Shown: positions 1-11,307, counted from the stretch's first letter. The stretch is DNA of 64,000 nucleotides from Euglena gracilis (GCA_039621445.1 CP154956.1:4462170-4526169); one strand, 5' to 3'. Translations and numbers: made by a program. The notes: a model not told the origin generated them from the sequence alone.

Positions 1-172
1 TTTGGCTCCCAAAGGTCTGGCCTCAGTTTGCAGGTAACACACATACACACACTCACGCGCGCACATATTTGCATACCTATGTATATGTATATACATATAT
101 ACATACATACATACATATATTATACATATATATGTATAATATATATATTTATATGTATCTATAATATATATA

Positions 173-208
<36 letters not shown>

Positions 209-334
209 CATATTATATATCTATATATATAATAATAATATATATATATATATATTAAATATATATATATATATATATAAATATATTATAATATATATTT
301 ATATATATATTATATTATATAATATATATATAAT

Positions 335-375
<41 letters not shown>
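1..375. repeat. AT-rich microsatellite, mainly (TA)n
   Basis: A short CA/CACG-rich lead is followed by about 290 bp of almost pure alternating TA with occasional A or T slips. Open frames across it (Tyr/Ile repeats) are low-complexity artefacts. No gene is visible. Confidence 0.95.
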
Positions 376-376
<1 letters not shown>

Positions 377-804
377 CCCCTTGGGTTTTCCCTGGGGAAA
401 CCGACCCACCGCCGGGAACTTTTTCCGCCGGCGGGGGTATTTTGGGGTTATTTTCAGGAATAGGGTTAGGGTTCGGATTAGGGTTAGGGTTGGGATTAGG
501 GCCGGGGTCAGGGTTCGGGGGAAATTAGGCCGCTGGGCCGGATTTGGGCCGAATTTAGGCCAAATTTCCGGTGCAATTTTTTGTGCGAATTTCGACCCGA
601 TTTCGGCCTAATTTTTTTCCAAAATCGTAACCCTAACCCTATCCCTTATTTTAACCCCAACCCCAATCCCGTAACCAACGGAAATACGGCGCGTCGGGGC
701 GCTAAATCCAAAATTTGGAGTTGGTGAAAGAAGTGGGACCCCCGCCCCCAGGTTAAACTACTGGGACCCCCCCCCCCCGGGGGGGCCAGTGAGTTAGTCT
801 TGCC
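376..804. repeat. Degenerate telomere-like repeats in opposite orientations
   Basis: Variant TTAGGG repeats (with GTTCGG, GATTAGG and GGGATTAGGG spacers) run forward at about 458-510. CCCTAA-type repeats run in reverse at about 627-675, so the two degenerate tracts point toward each other. A C-run/G-run junction follows at about 767-787. No coding signal is seen. Confidence 0.7.

Positions 805-1294
<490 letters not shown>

Positions 1295-1345
<51 letters not shown>
1295..1345. repeat. (TA)n microsatellite right of the palindrome
   Basis: Alternating TA with a single GTA/TGC slip, the right-hand partner of the array at 895-1040. Confidence 0.9.
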
Positions 1346-1348
<3 letters not shown>

Positions 1349-1765
1349 GCATGGCAGGCGGGTACCCCATAATAACGCAACATGGCCATATTGCGCAACA
1401 TGGCCACGTTGCGCTATTTTTGGGTTAGTTGAAGGAGTCGGGTTAGGTGCGCAAATGGCCATGTTGCACAACACGACGGGGAACAGGCTTGTGCTTAGTC
1501 GGGTGCCTACCCCACGGGGGGGGTGCTAGGGGCAGGCACCCCATAGCACCCGATACGACCCCCCCCCCCGGGGGGGGGTAGGGTTTTGGGGGTGCCTGCC
1601 CCTAGCAGGCACCCCCCTCCGACCCCGGCGCCGGGGGCCCGGAAATGGCCATTTTCAATGAAAATTTTCTGGGTCCGGCCCGGACCCCTATCCCCCCCGG
1701 TGTGACTGCTAAGGGCAGGCAGCCTATAGCACCCCCCCCCCCCTCCCCCCCCCCCGGTTGGTAAG
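1346..1765. repeat. GC-rich hairpin cluster with GCAACATGGCC and GCAGGCACC motifs
   Basis: The motif GCGCAACATGGCCA recurs in both orientations at 1375-1470. From 1500 to 1700, several short hairpins share GTGCCTGCC/GGCAGGCAC and TAGCACCC around C-run/G-run junctions. A similar GTGCCTG-GGCAGGCAC hairpin recurs at about 9457-9475. No coding potential is visible. Confidence 0.6.
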
Positions 1766-3197
1766 CACAAGCATGACGGGGAAGCCGAGCCCCCCAGTGC
1801 AGGGTCGCGGGGTAGCAGGTGGGCCCCCCGGGGGGCCTGAACTTCTGAACTACTCATAAAGCATAAAGCCTTTCTGTACCACCAATCATAAAGCTGGGGA
1901 GAAAGGGGATCCAAGGATGGCATGCTGGGCGTTGCCTTGAAGTTGGCGGAGGACACATCACATTTTGAGCAGGGCATTCTGAGCCAAACACCCAAAACTG
2001 CACTGCAACCCCTTTGGGTACGTCTGGACCACCCACTGGCAGCCCACAGAGTCCTGGAACATCTCCGAAGCGGAACAACACAGCGCCAAGCATGGCGGGC
2101 AGGTGTGGGGAGGGAGGAAACCCCTGCTGGAATTAAGCAACGCCCACATTGAAGTACTCCTGCAGGGCTATACCAGACCAACACCCAAAGTTAAGCAACG
2201 CCAGATTTAAGTCTAAAGAGTGCAGCAAAAATCTCCATCGGCGGCAGCCATTTGTAAATCAATCCACGCGAGGTTACAATGTCATTGTGTGTGTCTTCCA
2301 GTCAGCCAGATGCTGAGAAGGTCAGGAATGCATTTTTCTCCAAATTTGCCACAACTGTCCTCAATTGACCATTGGAACAAATAAAATAATACCCCCCCCC
2401 CCTGTCTAAGCACCGGAAAATATGGGTAAGAACCAGGGGGGTGGTGCTTAGACAAGGGGGAAAAATTTGACTGCAAAAAAAAAATCCGGTTCTTCGCGCT
2501 GCTCCCGCATAATCGACTGGGGCGAAAGAGTGCATACCGAACCTGCACCCCCTGAGGGGTGTTGATGGCCTTAATGATTTGGGATAGGATGAGGGTTGGG
2601 GTCATTCCTTGAAATTCAGGCGAAATCAGGAGTTAGGCTTAAGTTGGGCCGATTTTTCCTGTTGTTTTCTTTTGGAGCAGGAATAAGGCTGCAACTGTCG
2701 TTCAGAAAGGGATCAGGGCTTGGGTTTGGCTGAATTCAGGCTGTTCGGACGAAATCAGGCCTAAATTCCAGCTTAATATGGCCTAATTTTATGCAAATTT
2801 GCACCAAACGGCTTAAATCTCAACCTTAACCCTATTGCTAAACCTAACCCTTCCCCTATCCCAAACAGTTAACCCAAACCCTGACCCTTCTCCAAGGGTA
2901 AACCTTCTGTACTTCACATTTGTCCGGACATCTCCAGTGGGGCGCACGAAAATGCAGGCAAATAAGGGGGTCCGACCGCTCCATCTCCTTAAACCCCGGG
3001 GGGAACCCGGGGGGGGGGAGACAGTAGTAAGAGGCATTTTCTGTGTTCTCTGAGTTTGCATTTAATTAGAGCCACATTTTTGAATGAAAGTTTTATTGGG
3101 CAGCCATATCAGCCGTATCCGCGCACCAGCGCATATCAGCCAACTGTCATCAATCAGCTGTGGCCATCATCATCTTGTATGTTCCCTGCCTCTTCAG
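1766..3197. other. No recognisable gene; isolated hairpins and repeat fragments
   Basis: This GC-variable sequence has no convincing coding exon. It holds a 5S-rRNA-like patch (2125-2215), a hairpin with arms TGTCTAAGCACC/GGTGCTTAGACA at about 2402-2454, and degenerate CCCTAA-like repeats at 2822-2890. The overlapping ORFs at 1507-2184 on the minus strand have no recognisable domain. The cyclase gene's first exon or promoter might lie here, but I cannot identify it. Confidence 0.4.
2125..2215 (+). pseudogene. Two 5S rRNA-like internal-promoter fragments
   Basis: The string TTAAGCAACGCC occurs twice (about 2134 and 2192). It resembles the highly conserved 5S rRNA box A region GTTAAGCAACG. The first copy is followed by TGAAGTACTCC, close to the 5S TTAGTACTTGG. 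A GGCTATACCA stretch between them resembles the 5S 5' portion. Spacing does not fit an intact 120-nt 5S gene. At best these are degraded or SINE-like derivatives. Confidence 0.25.
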
Positions 3198-3365
3198 ACC
3201 ACCAGCAAAGGCCAGCAGGCCCCAAGCTGTCCCCGGCACCGCTAACGGGGACGATGTACTCTGCGATGTCACCGGCGTGGCGGCCATCCTGTTCAAGCAG
3301 GCGGGGCAGGCGTCGGACAACGTGATCTTCTACCAGTGGGCCCCCTACTTAGCCGCCCTCGCTGG
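3198..3365 (+). CDS. Receptor cyclase-like gene, candidate exon 1 of the chain (ectodomain)
   Basis: The acceptor is CCCTGCCTCTTCAG immediately before 3198; the donor is GG|GTTTGT at 3366. The readable peptide includes DDVLCDVTGVAAILFKQAGQ and then NVIFYQWAPYLAALAG. No family is recognised for this piece alone. It is joined to the next exon by compatible phase (2 nt left over), giving an uninterrupted frame. The composition (one Cys, mixed hydrophobic) suits an extracellular segment of a membrane receptor. An upstream exon with the start codon must exist but was not found. The donor sits in a (GTTT)n microsatellite, so its exact position is uncertain. Confidence 0.5.
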
Positions 3366-3775
3366 GTTTGTTTGTTTGTTTGTTTGTTCGATGTCGTATC
3401 AACCCAGGGAGCGAAACAGAGGAGGGTTCACCTCTTTGGTTAATGCCTGAAGGCATAAACACCCCAATTATAACCCCCGGTGAAGGAAAATGAAAGCCTC
3501 TGGGCACGGTTTGTTTGGGGCTGCAAAACTGAAAAACTGATTTTCGAGGAATCTTTAGGTGACCGACCCTCTCAAAATTTTCATTTTTGACAAAATTTGC
3601 CCAAAATCAGCCATCTGGGGTGGCAGTTTTGGGTCGTTTTAGGGGGGTCAGATGTTCACGAACAAGTCCTTGATGTAATTGGGGGTTTACCATTAGGGAG
3701 ACATGCAATGGAGACCATTCACATCCTTGGCGAGTGCATTGGAAAACCCTTCCATCGTCCCCGGCAAGCCCTCAG

Positions 3776-3911
3776 CGCCACAGACACCAACTTCTCGGCG
3801 TGGCGGCAGTCGTGCTTGGCCGGCTCCAATTCCAGTTTCCTGAACGTCACGTGTGCGGAGGGGACGGAGAGTGTCTACCCGAGCTGCAACGGCACTTGTG
3901 GCTTTGCTCAG
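3776..3911 (+). CDS. Receptor cyclase-like gene, candidate exon 2 (N-glycosylated, Cys-rich ectodomain)
   Basis: Bounded by an AG at 3774-3775 and a CAG|GTGACT donor at 3912. The encoded peptide starts ATDTNFSAWRQSCLAG and continues through NSSFLNVTCAEG and CNGTCGF. It has four cysteines and three N-X-S/T sequons (NSS, NVT, NGT) in about 45 residues, which strongly suggests an extracellular or luminal location. Phase joins cleanly with the exons before and after. The specific fold is not recognised; it precedes the dCache signature in the next exons and probably belongs to the same sensor region. Confidence 0.6.
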
Positions 3912-4288
3912 GTGACTCTCCGCTGGGCATTGGCAGAGCGTGCATGCGATCGCACACAGAGGAACACCTGGAGACAAGCATGACCAACCACCGATTAAAC
4001 CTGGCCAAACAAGTGTTCCTGGGCAACCGGTGGGCAAAAAAGGTGCTTGTCTGGTCCGCGCAGCAAAACCCCTGTTTGTTGCCGCGAGGGACGCCTGACA
4101 GCAGCAGAGTCTCTTCCCCGAGGGCCCTTTGAGCCCATTTTGGGTTGAATTGGGCCCCGTCATTTGACGCCACAGGGCTCGGGTTGCCGCACCTTGACAC
4201 CCAATGAGGGCAGAGGACGGAGGACGGAGGGAAGCGAAACGAGGCCGCCCGCGTTTGACCCCGGAAGGGGAGTGCCGTCCTTGCATAG

Positions 4289-4456
4289 GGGGGCCGGGTG
4301 TTCCGGTGCTTGTTCTACAAAAGAAAGAAGGAAGCTCAGGCAGCCAAGGTGGCTGCCCGCGAACTTGGCTCGGGCAGTGCGGATGCGGCGGGGGCGCCTG
4401 CCGCCGACCCACGCTGCCGATCGTGGTACACCGTCCACCAGGACGTCCAGACCGCG
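4289..4456 (+). CDS. Receptor cyclase-like gene, candidate exon 3 (start of dCache core, DPRxRxWY)
   Basis: The peptide begins GGRVFRCLFYKRKKEAQAAK and ends DPRCRSWYTVHQDVQTA before a GTGGCC donor. DPRCRSWY matches the D-P-R-x-R-x-W-Y signature of dCache_1 sensor domains, which bind small ligands outside the cell in receptors across bacteria and protists. The frame continues into an in-frame stop at 4496-4498 if not spliced, so an alternative terminal exon is possible. Splicing at 4456 joins in phase 0 to the exon at 8810, which continues the Cache fold. The Ala/Gly-rich stretch before the motif is probably a loop. Confidence 0.7.
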
Positions 4457-5277
4457 GTGGCCAGGGGGCGCTGGGGGCGCCGCGGGGCTGTTTGAAAGGA
4501 CGACCAGGCCCTCGTTTTTAACTGAGGACTAGGATTTAAAGCCTGCCCTTCAACCAAAGGGCCGGAAGCAGGGGATTTCTTTAGTCTTGGACCCCCCGGG
4601 GGGGGGGGAGGGTGGGTGGGTCTGGAGCCCCCCGGTGGGGGGGTTCCCCAGAGGGGTATACTTTTTGGCGCCAAAGGCGCAGAATTTTTTTTTAAACAGT
4701 GCCATTTTTAGAATTTTTGGCGATTTTTTGGCCATTTTCAGGGAAAGTTGGGTGGATCCCCCGGGACCTCTGGTCTTTAAAAAAAATACCCTGGCCCGAA
4801 GGCCAGTCTGGGGCAGGGCTGACCTGGAATCCCAGAAGCCCTGGAGGTGGTGGGGGGCAGCCCTCCAGACCTCCCCCACAGCCCTGGTCTGAGTCTCAAA
4901 TGGGAAGTCGAGGAAACGGGTTTTCCGCCGTGTTGGGTGGATGGGCGATGGCCGAATGGATGCCAAAGGCCATGTCCCCTGTCTTTGCCGATAAATATCG
5001 AGTTCTGCCCATTCTTCCGGTGGATTTTCAGGTGGATGCGTGGGGAGAGGAAGTGTTGCTTCCAGTAAGGACCTCCCGGGAGCACTGAGTTGGGAAATTC
5101 TGAAAGCGGGATCAGGGGATTTATGCAATCGGAGGGGACCCAATCTCTGGCTTCAGAAAGAAGTACCTCCGGTCAAAGGGGGAGGAGGTCATATGGCCAG
5201 TTCCTCTTTCCACCCAGCTCCCAGCCGGGCAGGCAGACCTCACCTTGGGGTAGGCCCCCCACCCAAAAATATCTGAT

Positions 5278-6402
5278 GATGCAGGGCGATGCAGGGCGAT
5301 GCTGGGCGATTCTGGGCGATACTGTATTTTTGGAGACCAGAGGTGGGGTTCCGATGCTGGGCGATGGTTGGGCGATGCTAGCATTTTTTGTATATTTTGA
5401 AGAATTTCAACCCATTTTTAGGACAATTTCCCCTCAAGTCTCCAATGTTACATCCATGTTGGCCGTTTTGGCCGTTTTTTTTTTTTTTGCTAATTGGGGA
5501 TATTTTGCATTGATTTGGACAAATATTGGGCTAATATTGGGCTAATATTGGATCAATATGACCACCTTTATGGCATTTTTGGCCATTTTGTGCCATTTTG
5601 GTGATTTTTTTGGTATTTTTGTGGATTTTTGTGAATCTTTTGTGGACATTGTTGGCATTCTTGGCTATTTTAGGTTATATCAAGCCATTTTAGGTCATTT
5701 TGGTTGCTCTTTGGGGCTTTTGTGGTCATTTTGGCTGGGTTGGGAGCCAATGGATGCAAACATCAGGCAGGATGCACACACTGGACAAGATGCAGATGCT
5801 GGACAAGATGCAGTGGTTGCAGACGTTGGACAAGATGTACTGTATACAGATGCTTGACAAGATGTAGATGCTGGACAAGATGCAGATGCTGGGCAAGAGG
5901 AAGATATTGGACAAGATGCAGGGGATGCAGGTACTGGGCAAGGTGTAGATACTAGATACCACACAAGATGCAAATACTGGACAAGGTGTTGATATTTGAC
6001 AAGATGCTGACACTGGACAAGATGCAGATGCTAGTCAAGATGCAGATGTTGGACAAGGTGCAATTTCTGCAGATATTGGGTTTGTGCGGTGGATGCAGAT
6101 GCTGGATTTGCCAAATAAATCAGGGGAGCTTGCGGCCAAAGGTGAGTGAAGTTGGGCAAAGTGGCCAAAAGTGGCCAAAAGCGGCCAAAGGTGGCCAAAA
6201 GCGGCCAAGAGTGGCCAAAGTTGTACAAGTTGATGAAAAGTGGACAAAAGCGGATGAAGTGGTTGCAGATGCTGTTTTGGATGCTCCGGATGCAATTTGA
6301 GTGGATGCCGGTAACGGAGTTGCACCTCTAAGGGCTTTAAAGGCGATGCTGGGCGATGCTGGGCGATGCTGGGCCCAAGGGCATGGCAGACCAGAGGTGC
6401 TT
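5278..6402. repeat. Dispersed repeat, GATGCTGGGCGAT family (copy 1) with 18-bp minisatellite
   Basis: It opens with direct repeats of GATGC(A/T)GGGCGAT and closes at 6344-6372 with three more, followed by CAGAGGTGCTTG. The middle (5540-5760) is a T-rich run of GCCATTTTGG-type repeats. At 5763-6060 it holds a minisatellite of GGACAAGATGCAGATGCT. Copy 2 at 42476-42975 has the same order of parts: GATGCTGGGCGATGCTGGCA, AATTTTAGG(T)TATTTTGG, GGTTGGGAGCCAATGGATGCA, then the minisatellite. A 5' end fragment lies at 54870-54900. The order conservation marks it as an interspersed element of unknown class. Confidence 0.75.
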
Positions 6403-7439
6403 GCCCCCACCCACCCACCCCTGCGGGGGGACTGGAGGCTCGGCCAGACCCCCCCCCCCCGGGGTCCGCGACAAAAAAAAGCCTACTTTGAGGCCTACTG
6501 AAATAAAGTTAGGGCAGCCCGAAGAAATTTTATGTTTCTTCCTTTGAAAAGCGGGTCAAAATGGCCGAAAATGGCGTTTCTGAGGGGCTTTCTTTCTTTC
6601 TTTTTGGGGTAGCAGTCAGGTTCAAGCCTTCTGGGGGGCATCCAGCCCAAATTTCTAGCCCAACCTCAGCAAGCTCCTGGGTCCTTGAAGATGTGGACTT
6701 TAACCATTTGACCTTGCTGCAGGGTATCACTTTCCCCCGCCCATTATGTGGGGGGGCAGCCCCCCTTCCGGCCCCAGACCCACCCAAATGGCGCTTTGCA
6801 CTTTCCAGTGTGTCCCCCCCCCGTTTCTTATGACCCGAACTGACCCCAGTTCTCACTCAGCGCCGGCCAGGCGACCACCTAGCGCAACTTTTCCAGCCTC
6901 CAGGTCGACCACCCTCCAAGGAGGTTAAACAACGCTCTGTTCCATGGCGCAATTGACCTATTGCGTGTTTTCCAGGGCCCCTTCCTTGGAGAATATGCCT
7001 TGGCCCAGTATTTGCAACAGTCCCTTCATTCCATTGATTTTATGAAGCATCTGTGCAGGCTGTGGTGTGGGTGTGGCAGCCCGTTTTGTTCTTCCAAAGG
7101 GACGGTGGGCCTTATGTATCATTGTCAAATTGCACTTGCATCACCGACGGTGGGGGGAAATTATACCCCCAAGCTTTGTGTTATTTCTACAAATTCCCTT
7201 TTTTCTGCGATTTCTGATAATTTTCCCACAATTTCTGCAATTTCCCTTCAAGCTTTCCGCATTTTTTTTTCACTTCTGGGGGTTTTCTGCAATGTTTATG
7301 CATCGCCTGGTCCACACCACACCTGTCTGCCCCAACTACGTCCTTATCACTGCATCGCCTGATATGGAAGGCCAAAATTTGCGGCAGTCTCTTGAAATTT
7401 TCACAAGCGAACCCAGGTATGTTAGGTTCACAAGGGAAC

Positions 7440-8770
7440 CCAGGTAGGTTTGCTATTTGGTCGCAAATTTGCCAAACTTTACAAATTTTGGCAAAATTTG
7501 GCGCTTTTTTGGCCTTTTTTTTGCTGATTTCTGCTGAAAAATAATTTCGATTAAGAAAGCTTTTGCAGCCTCTACCAGATTTTAACCTGAGACCAAACTT
7601 TTTTGTCAGTTTTTGGTCATTTTGTCCAGCCAACAAATTCCAGATTTAGAAAATCAGCGTCTTCCCAAAATTATGTTTTTGGACTTTTTTTTGTTGGAAA
7701 AAGTGCGAATAACAAGTAAAAACATCCACCACTGTTGCAGAACAACAAAGATTGTGGACGGTATTATCAGGGACCACCAACCGCATTTCAGCGGACCATG
7801 GTAGGGCTGGAATTCTCCCGATTGTGGGGGGGGGGGACAAGTCCAGAATGGGGCTTATGAAGGGGGAGAGCCGGGGGAGGGGGGGGGTTGGAAAAAAAGG
7901 TGTTTCCAACCCAGCCTCGTAGGGGGCGGGGTGGGTCCGCTGAAGCGATTTGGGTTCTAATACCCTTTGTAGGGGGGGGGATGCCGCGAAAGTGGCTTGG
8001 ATTCGAAAACCCGCTGTGGGGGAGGTACCGCCGAAGCGGCTTGGGCATCCGCCCCTTGTGGGTAAAATTTTTTCTGCCGCCGTAGCGACTTCGTCAGCAT
8101 TCTGCAGTCCACGAAGCGAACCTATTAGCACTGCATAGTTAATAGGTACGTTTCCATTGTTACAGTTTTCCCTTTGAATTTTTTGGATAAAATTTGTGAA
8201 AATTTTGTTAAGATTGTAAAAATTGTGCAAAAATACCCAAAAAGATGAGCAAAGGTGTTGGCTCAGAGGCTTTGTGATGCGGCCGTAGCTGCTTGTGCCC
8301 CTGAGACACCTCCCCTGTGCGCACGCACCTTTTCTTGAGCTGAGCTTTGGTCATTAGACCGTTAAACCTATTCTGCTACCAAGTGTACGTCCCGCCCTTG
8401 CTTTTCCACTTTTCCCTTTCTCCCGAAAGCTCGAGATGGGAGTAACAATAAAATTTGCTTCCCGTTTCCATTTTGTTTGCAAGGTACAAAAGGCAAGGGG
8501 AAGTCTGGCACATATGGCACAAAGTGGGGAGTGGCAAGGGGGGGCAAGGGGGGGTAAGGGGCAGTTCAGTTCAGTTCAGAACTGAACTGAACTGCTTTTC
8601 AGTTCAGTTCTGAAGCAGAACTGAACTTCTGCTTCAGTTCCTCCAGCAAAAGTGTGCACATTCCCAAAATTGCATTACCGCATTTTTCCTACAATTTTCC
8701 TGCAATTTCTGCATTTTTTTCCGCAGATTTTCCACAATTTTCCCGAAGGCCTCCGAAATTAATCCCCCCC
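7440..8770. repeat. AT-rich dispersed repeat, CCGCAATTTCCGCA family (copy 1, fragmented)
   Basis: Blocks at 7440-7710 and 8640-8765 match, in the same order, blocks at 28610-29030 and 62280-62850. Shared parts are TTTGCCAAA-rich lead, TTTGGACTTTT.TTGTTGGAAAAA, CCAGCAAAAGTG, then (T)CCGCAATTT tracts ending CCGAAGGCCTCCGA and a C-run. Sequence at 7720-8640 between the blocks, including a CAGTTCAGTT hairpin, looks like an insertion. Element class unknown. Confidence 0.65.
8562..8640. repeat. CAGTTCAGTT inverted-repeat cluster
   Basis: (CAGTT)n is followed directly by its complement (GAACT)n, twice in succession, giving nested hairpins with stems of 13 bp or more. No gene is associated. Confidence 0.85.
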
Positions 8771-8809
8771 CCCCCAACACTGCCACTGCTTCCCCTGCAA
8801 CGGACGCAG

Positions 8810-8909
8810 ATGAGTGCGGTATACATCGACGTCCAAAAGCAGGTGCCGACCGTCACCCTCTCCTACCCCATCTTCTCTGCCCATGCTGAACCTTCAGCTT
8901 CCAACCCAG
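8810..8909 (+). CDS. Receptor cyclase-like gene, candidate exon 4 (dCache strand region)
   Basis: The acceptor CCTGCAACGGACGCAG ends at 8809 and the donor CAG|GTATCC starts at 8910. It encodes MSAVYIDVQKQVPTVTLSYP followed by IFSAHAEPSASNP. In dCache domains the RxWY helix is followed by a 'vY.d...g..vvTlS.PvF' strand pair, and this exon reads exactly so. It joins in phase to exons on both sides (phase 0 in, phase 1 out). The Ala/Ser-rich end is a loop before the next conserved strand. Confidence 0.75.
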
Positions 8910-9847
8910 GTATCCCACAAGGAGGGTCACGTCCACCAATGAGAGTACCCTTGCCAGTGCCAAAGAGGGTTGGAAAGAAATGACAAAATAACCACCCCGA
9001 GGTTTGAAATCCCGAGGCACAAGTTAGGCTAATTCCAAAGCAGTGCAATTGAAAAGTGTTCAGAAATGTTAATCTCCCAAAACTAGACATTTGCCCTTGA
9101 ATGTCCTCCTGGCATAGAAACAAAGTGTCTTGAGGTGTGGACAAAGGTGTTCACTGTCGCATGATCCAACCGTTTCGGGTATTTTCACAAAATATTTTAA
9201 GTGCATGAAATTGGACTTTGCACAAGTGCATGTGCATGTGCATCCAAGGAGACCAGACCTGGGAAATGCGAAAAGGTGTTTATTTTGTAACCACACAGAT
9301 GTGTGTGCGGCGAACCATTATGGAGCCGTAAACCCAAATTGAATTCCCAGGGGTATTGCACATTTCAGCACGCTTTTACGGAAATTGCAGCGGGGGGAAG
9401 GAAGTTCGCCTGGGTTGGGTGCAACCACGACCCAAAAATGACCCGGGGGGGGGTGCCTGTTGTGGGCAGGCACGTCGTAGCGTGAGGGGATCTTGTTGGG
9501 GACCAAACTTGCTGGTCGGTGTTGCATGCGAATCTGGTCCCCAGGGTTGTATGGGAAGCTCCGCAGACATGAGGTAGGGGGGTAAGGTGGTTGGGGGTCC
9601 CCCCCAGTTTCGGAAGGAAGGTCCCCCCCACCCCCCTCCTCCTCTGCGGGGGCAAAAGAAATCGCTTTGCGCTGGGTGTGTGTTTTGGACCCTCTTGAGG
9701 CTCAATAAAAATTTGGACTCAACAGCGAGAAGTTCGGCGACCGAAAACTGGAGGTAGGACAGGGGTCCCCCCCCTCAGTTTTGGAAGGGGTCCCCCCCCT
9801 CCTCCGCGATTCCCATACAAGCCTACTTGTCCCCTCAATGGGTGAAG
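8910..9847 (+). other. 0.9-kb intron
   Basis: No coding signal. It contains a GTGCCTG hairpin at 9457-9475, G-run tracts and a small TGCATG repeat at about 9225-9243. Confidence 0.6.
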
Positions 9848-9986
9848 GCTGGACGGTCTCGCATGCACCTGGGTCCCATTCTCTGGCGGCGGTGGCGGCC
9901 TCCGACTTCTACTTCAGCGACGTCAACCAGTACCTCGAGACGCTGGGCACTTCGCAGCTGGTGGCCGTCGTCTTTGGCCAGGGGGT
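9848..9986 (+). CDS. Receptor cyclase-like gene, candidate exon 5 (dCache 'GVvaaDi..l..fL' segment)
   Basis: The peptide is GWTVSHAPGSHSLAAVAASD then FYFSDVNQYLETLGTSQLVAVVFGQGV. In dCache proteins the segment following the S.Pv strand is 'gVvgvDisl..l..fL..l......fvvd..G', and both the AAVAASDF and the VNQYLETLG parts match this pattern, ending in a strand and a Gly turn. The donor GTCAGT at 9987 is a good match to consensus and leaves phase 2, fitting the next exon. The acceptor GTGAAG is weak in pyrimidines, so the 5' boundary is less certain. Confidence 0.75.
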
Positions 9987-10191
9987 GTCAGTTTCCTGGC
10001 GAGACGTTGGACTCATTGTTGTATGTCGTCGCTGCTGAATTGCGCTCTTTCTTTTTGCTGTCTCACAGCCAGCGGAGTTGTGTTCTTGGGCGTTTTCGGT
10101 GGCCAGGTTCGCGTTGCACATATGCCATTTATCATCCAATTCCACATTGACCCGAATTGCCACATGGATACAATGCCGTCTCATCTGCGAG

Positions 10192-10357
10192 CATCCGCAA
10201 TGGGACAACTGCCCGCCCTGACAACAACTCATCGGACCTGTTGGTGGTGGGCACCAGCCAAGCCTGCACAAACGCCACTGCCCCCAGGGCTGGGCAGGCT
10301 GAGAGGCAGGCCGGCTGTGCTCCAGAACGTGAAAGACACAAATGCGAGGATATGCCA
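10192..10357 (+). CDS. Receptor cyclase-like gene, candidate exon 6 (end of dCache, glycosylated loop)
   Basis: The exon starts after CATCTGCGAG and reads IRNGTTARPDNNSSDLLVVG, then TSQACTNATAPRAGQ. Joined in phase to the previous exon it gives FGQGVIRNGTT, the Gly turn and 'G.liA' strand of a Cache domain. Three sequons (NGT, NSS, NAT) keep it extracellular. The 3' end is uncertain: the in-phase GT at 10358 is weak, and the frame could be left earlier. A further Cys pair (GCAPE, KCED) appears if the long version is used. Confidence 0.6.
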
Positions 10358-10768
10358 GTTTAATCCTGACAGTCAGCACACTAAGTTTTGAAATGGTTTT
10401 TGTGTTAAATCTTTGGAATTGTTGGCAACTTTTCACATGTGCCTTTTTGAAGTTTTATGGTGTAATTTGCGGCTGATGCCGGTATTTGGTCTGGAAACGG
10501 GGGTCCTCACCCAGTGGACAGGTCGTCAAAAAACGACCTATCTCGTGCTTTCCACAAGACCCATACCACCCATGCTGAAAGGCCAGACAAGCTCATGGAA
10601 CAGAAGTTGAACGGCTGACTGTAACCGGTAACAGGTACACCACCGGTGCTGACCACCTCGCCCACTTGCCTGGGCTGGGGTTCGAGTGGCAAACAGATAG
10701 GGTCACAAATCGAGAATTTTCGCTCTCACACGACTGGCCTCAGATTTGCACAAAGCCCTGTGGCAGAG

Positions 10769-10812
10769 CTGGCTGGGGTGTTGCTGCTGTGTGGGCTGGG
10801 CTGTGCTGTTGT
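10769..10812 (+). CDS. Receptor cyclase-like gene, candidate small exon encoding a membrane segment
   Basis: After a GGCAGAG acceptor the frame reads LAGVLLLCGLGCAVV, an uninterrupted hydrophobic stretch suitable for a transmembrane helix, followed by several His codons if not spliced. The GTGCGC donor leaves phase 2, matching the next exon. It follows the sensor exons where a receptor would cross the membrane. The short length and weak splice sites make this tentative. Confidence 0.4.
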
Positions 10813-11307
10813 GTGCGCACACCATCACCACAGCCCGATATTCTAACACAGGCTCCCCCATAATCAAAAGTGTTTACAATTTTTTTTGGCATACTGTATT
10901 TGGTAGTACACTGTCAGATCACATGCTCAAAGGTTTCCAGCCCGAGAGAAAGAATCCCCTTGAAAGAACACTTCCGCAAAAAAACTTCGGTGGGCAAACA
11001 AGGTGTAGACCTCGACTCTGCCGAGGGGCCAAACCCGACACCCCCATCGCAAGCAAAGGCCAGAGGTCAACCCCACAGTTTGAGGAAGCGACCGGCCCGC
11101 CTCTCCGCCTGTGGCCGGCGTGTCGATTGCTGCCGTCTGCAGCCCTGCGCTGCGGGGGCTCGGCAGCTGGCTGGCGGCTGGGCCCCTGTGACCCTCTGCC
11201 CTGATGTGCCCTCTTTTCCAGTTGGGAGCCGTCCTACGTAGTGCTGTTCTGACGTGGCTTCCGGATGGTTGGGCGATGGGGTTGCCGCCACCTCTCTGCA
11301 AACACAG

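Larger units (their letters stand above)
4457..8809 (+). other. 4.35-kb intron holding dispersed repeats
   Basis: No exon is recognised between the DPRxRxWY exon and the next Cache exon. The region contains C/G-run hairpins (4590-4650), the GATGCTGGGCGAT-family repeat (5278-6402), a GGCCAAAAG(C/T) tandem (6165-6225), AT-rich family fragments (7440-7710, 8640-8765) and CAGTTCAGTT hairpins (8562-8635). The remaining bases look like unconstrained intron. Confidence 0.6.

Noticed and set aside
1507-2184. 225-codon minus-strand ORF
   Set aside because: Gly/Pro/Cys-rich translation of C/G-run hairpins with no recognisable domain or splice context.
4289-4498. Separate small gene ending at the TGA at 4496
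   Set aside because: The DPRCRSWY motif is incomplete without the next Cache exon at 8810, and a GT at 4457 gives a phase-0 join; the splice model is preferred but not proven.
5763-6070. CRISPR-like regularly spaced repeat
   Set aside because: The 18-bp units are contiguous and degenerate, without unique spacers; this is a minisatellite inside a dispersed repeat.
10640-10700. tRNA gene suggested by a GGGTTCGAGTGG string
   Set aside because: No A box, no acceptor stem pairing and no anticodon arm could be drawn.
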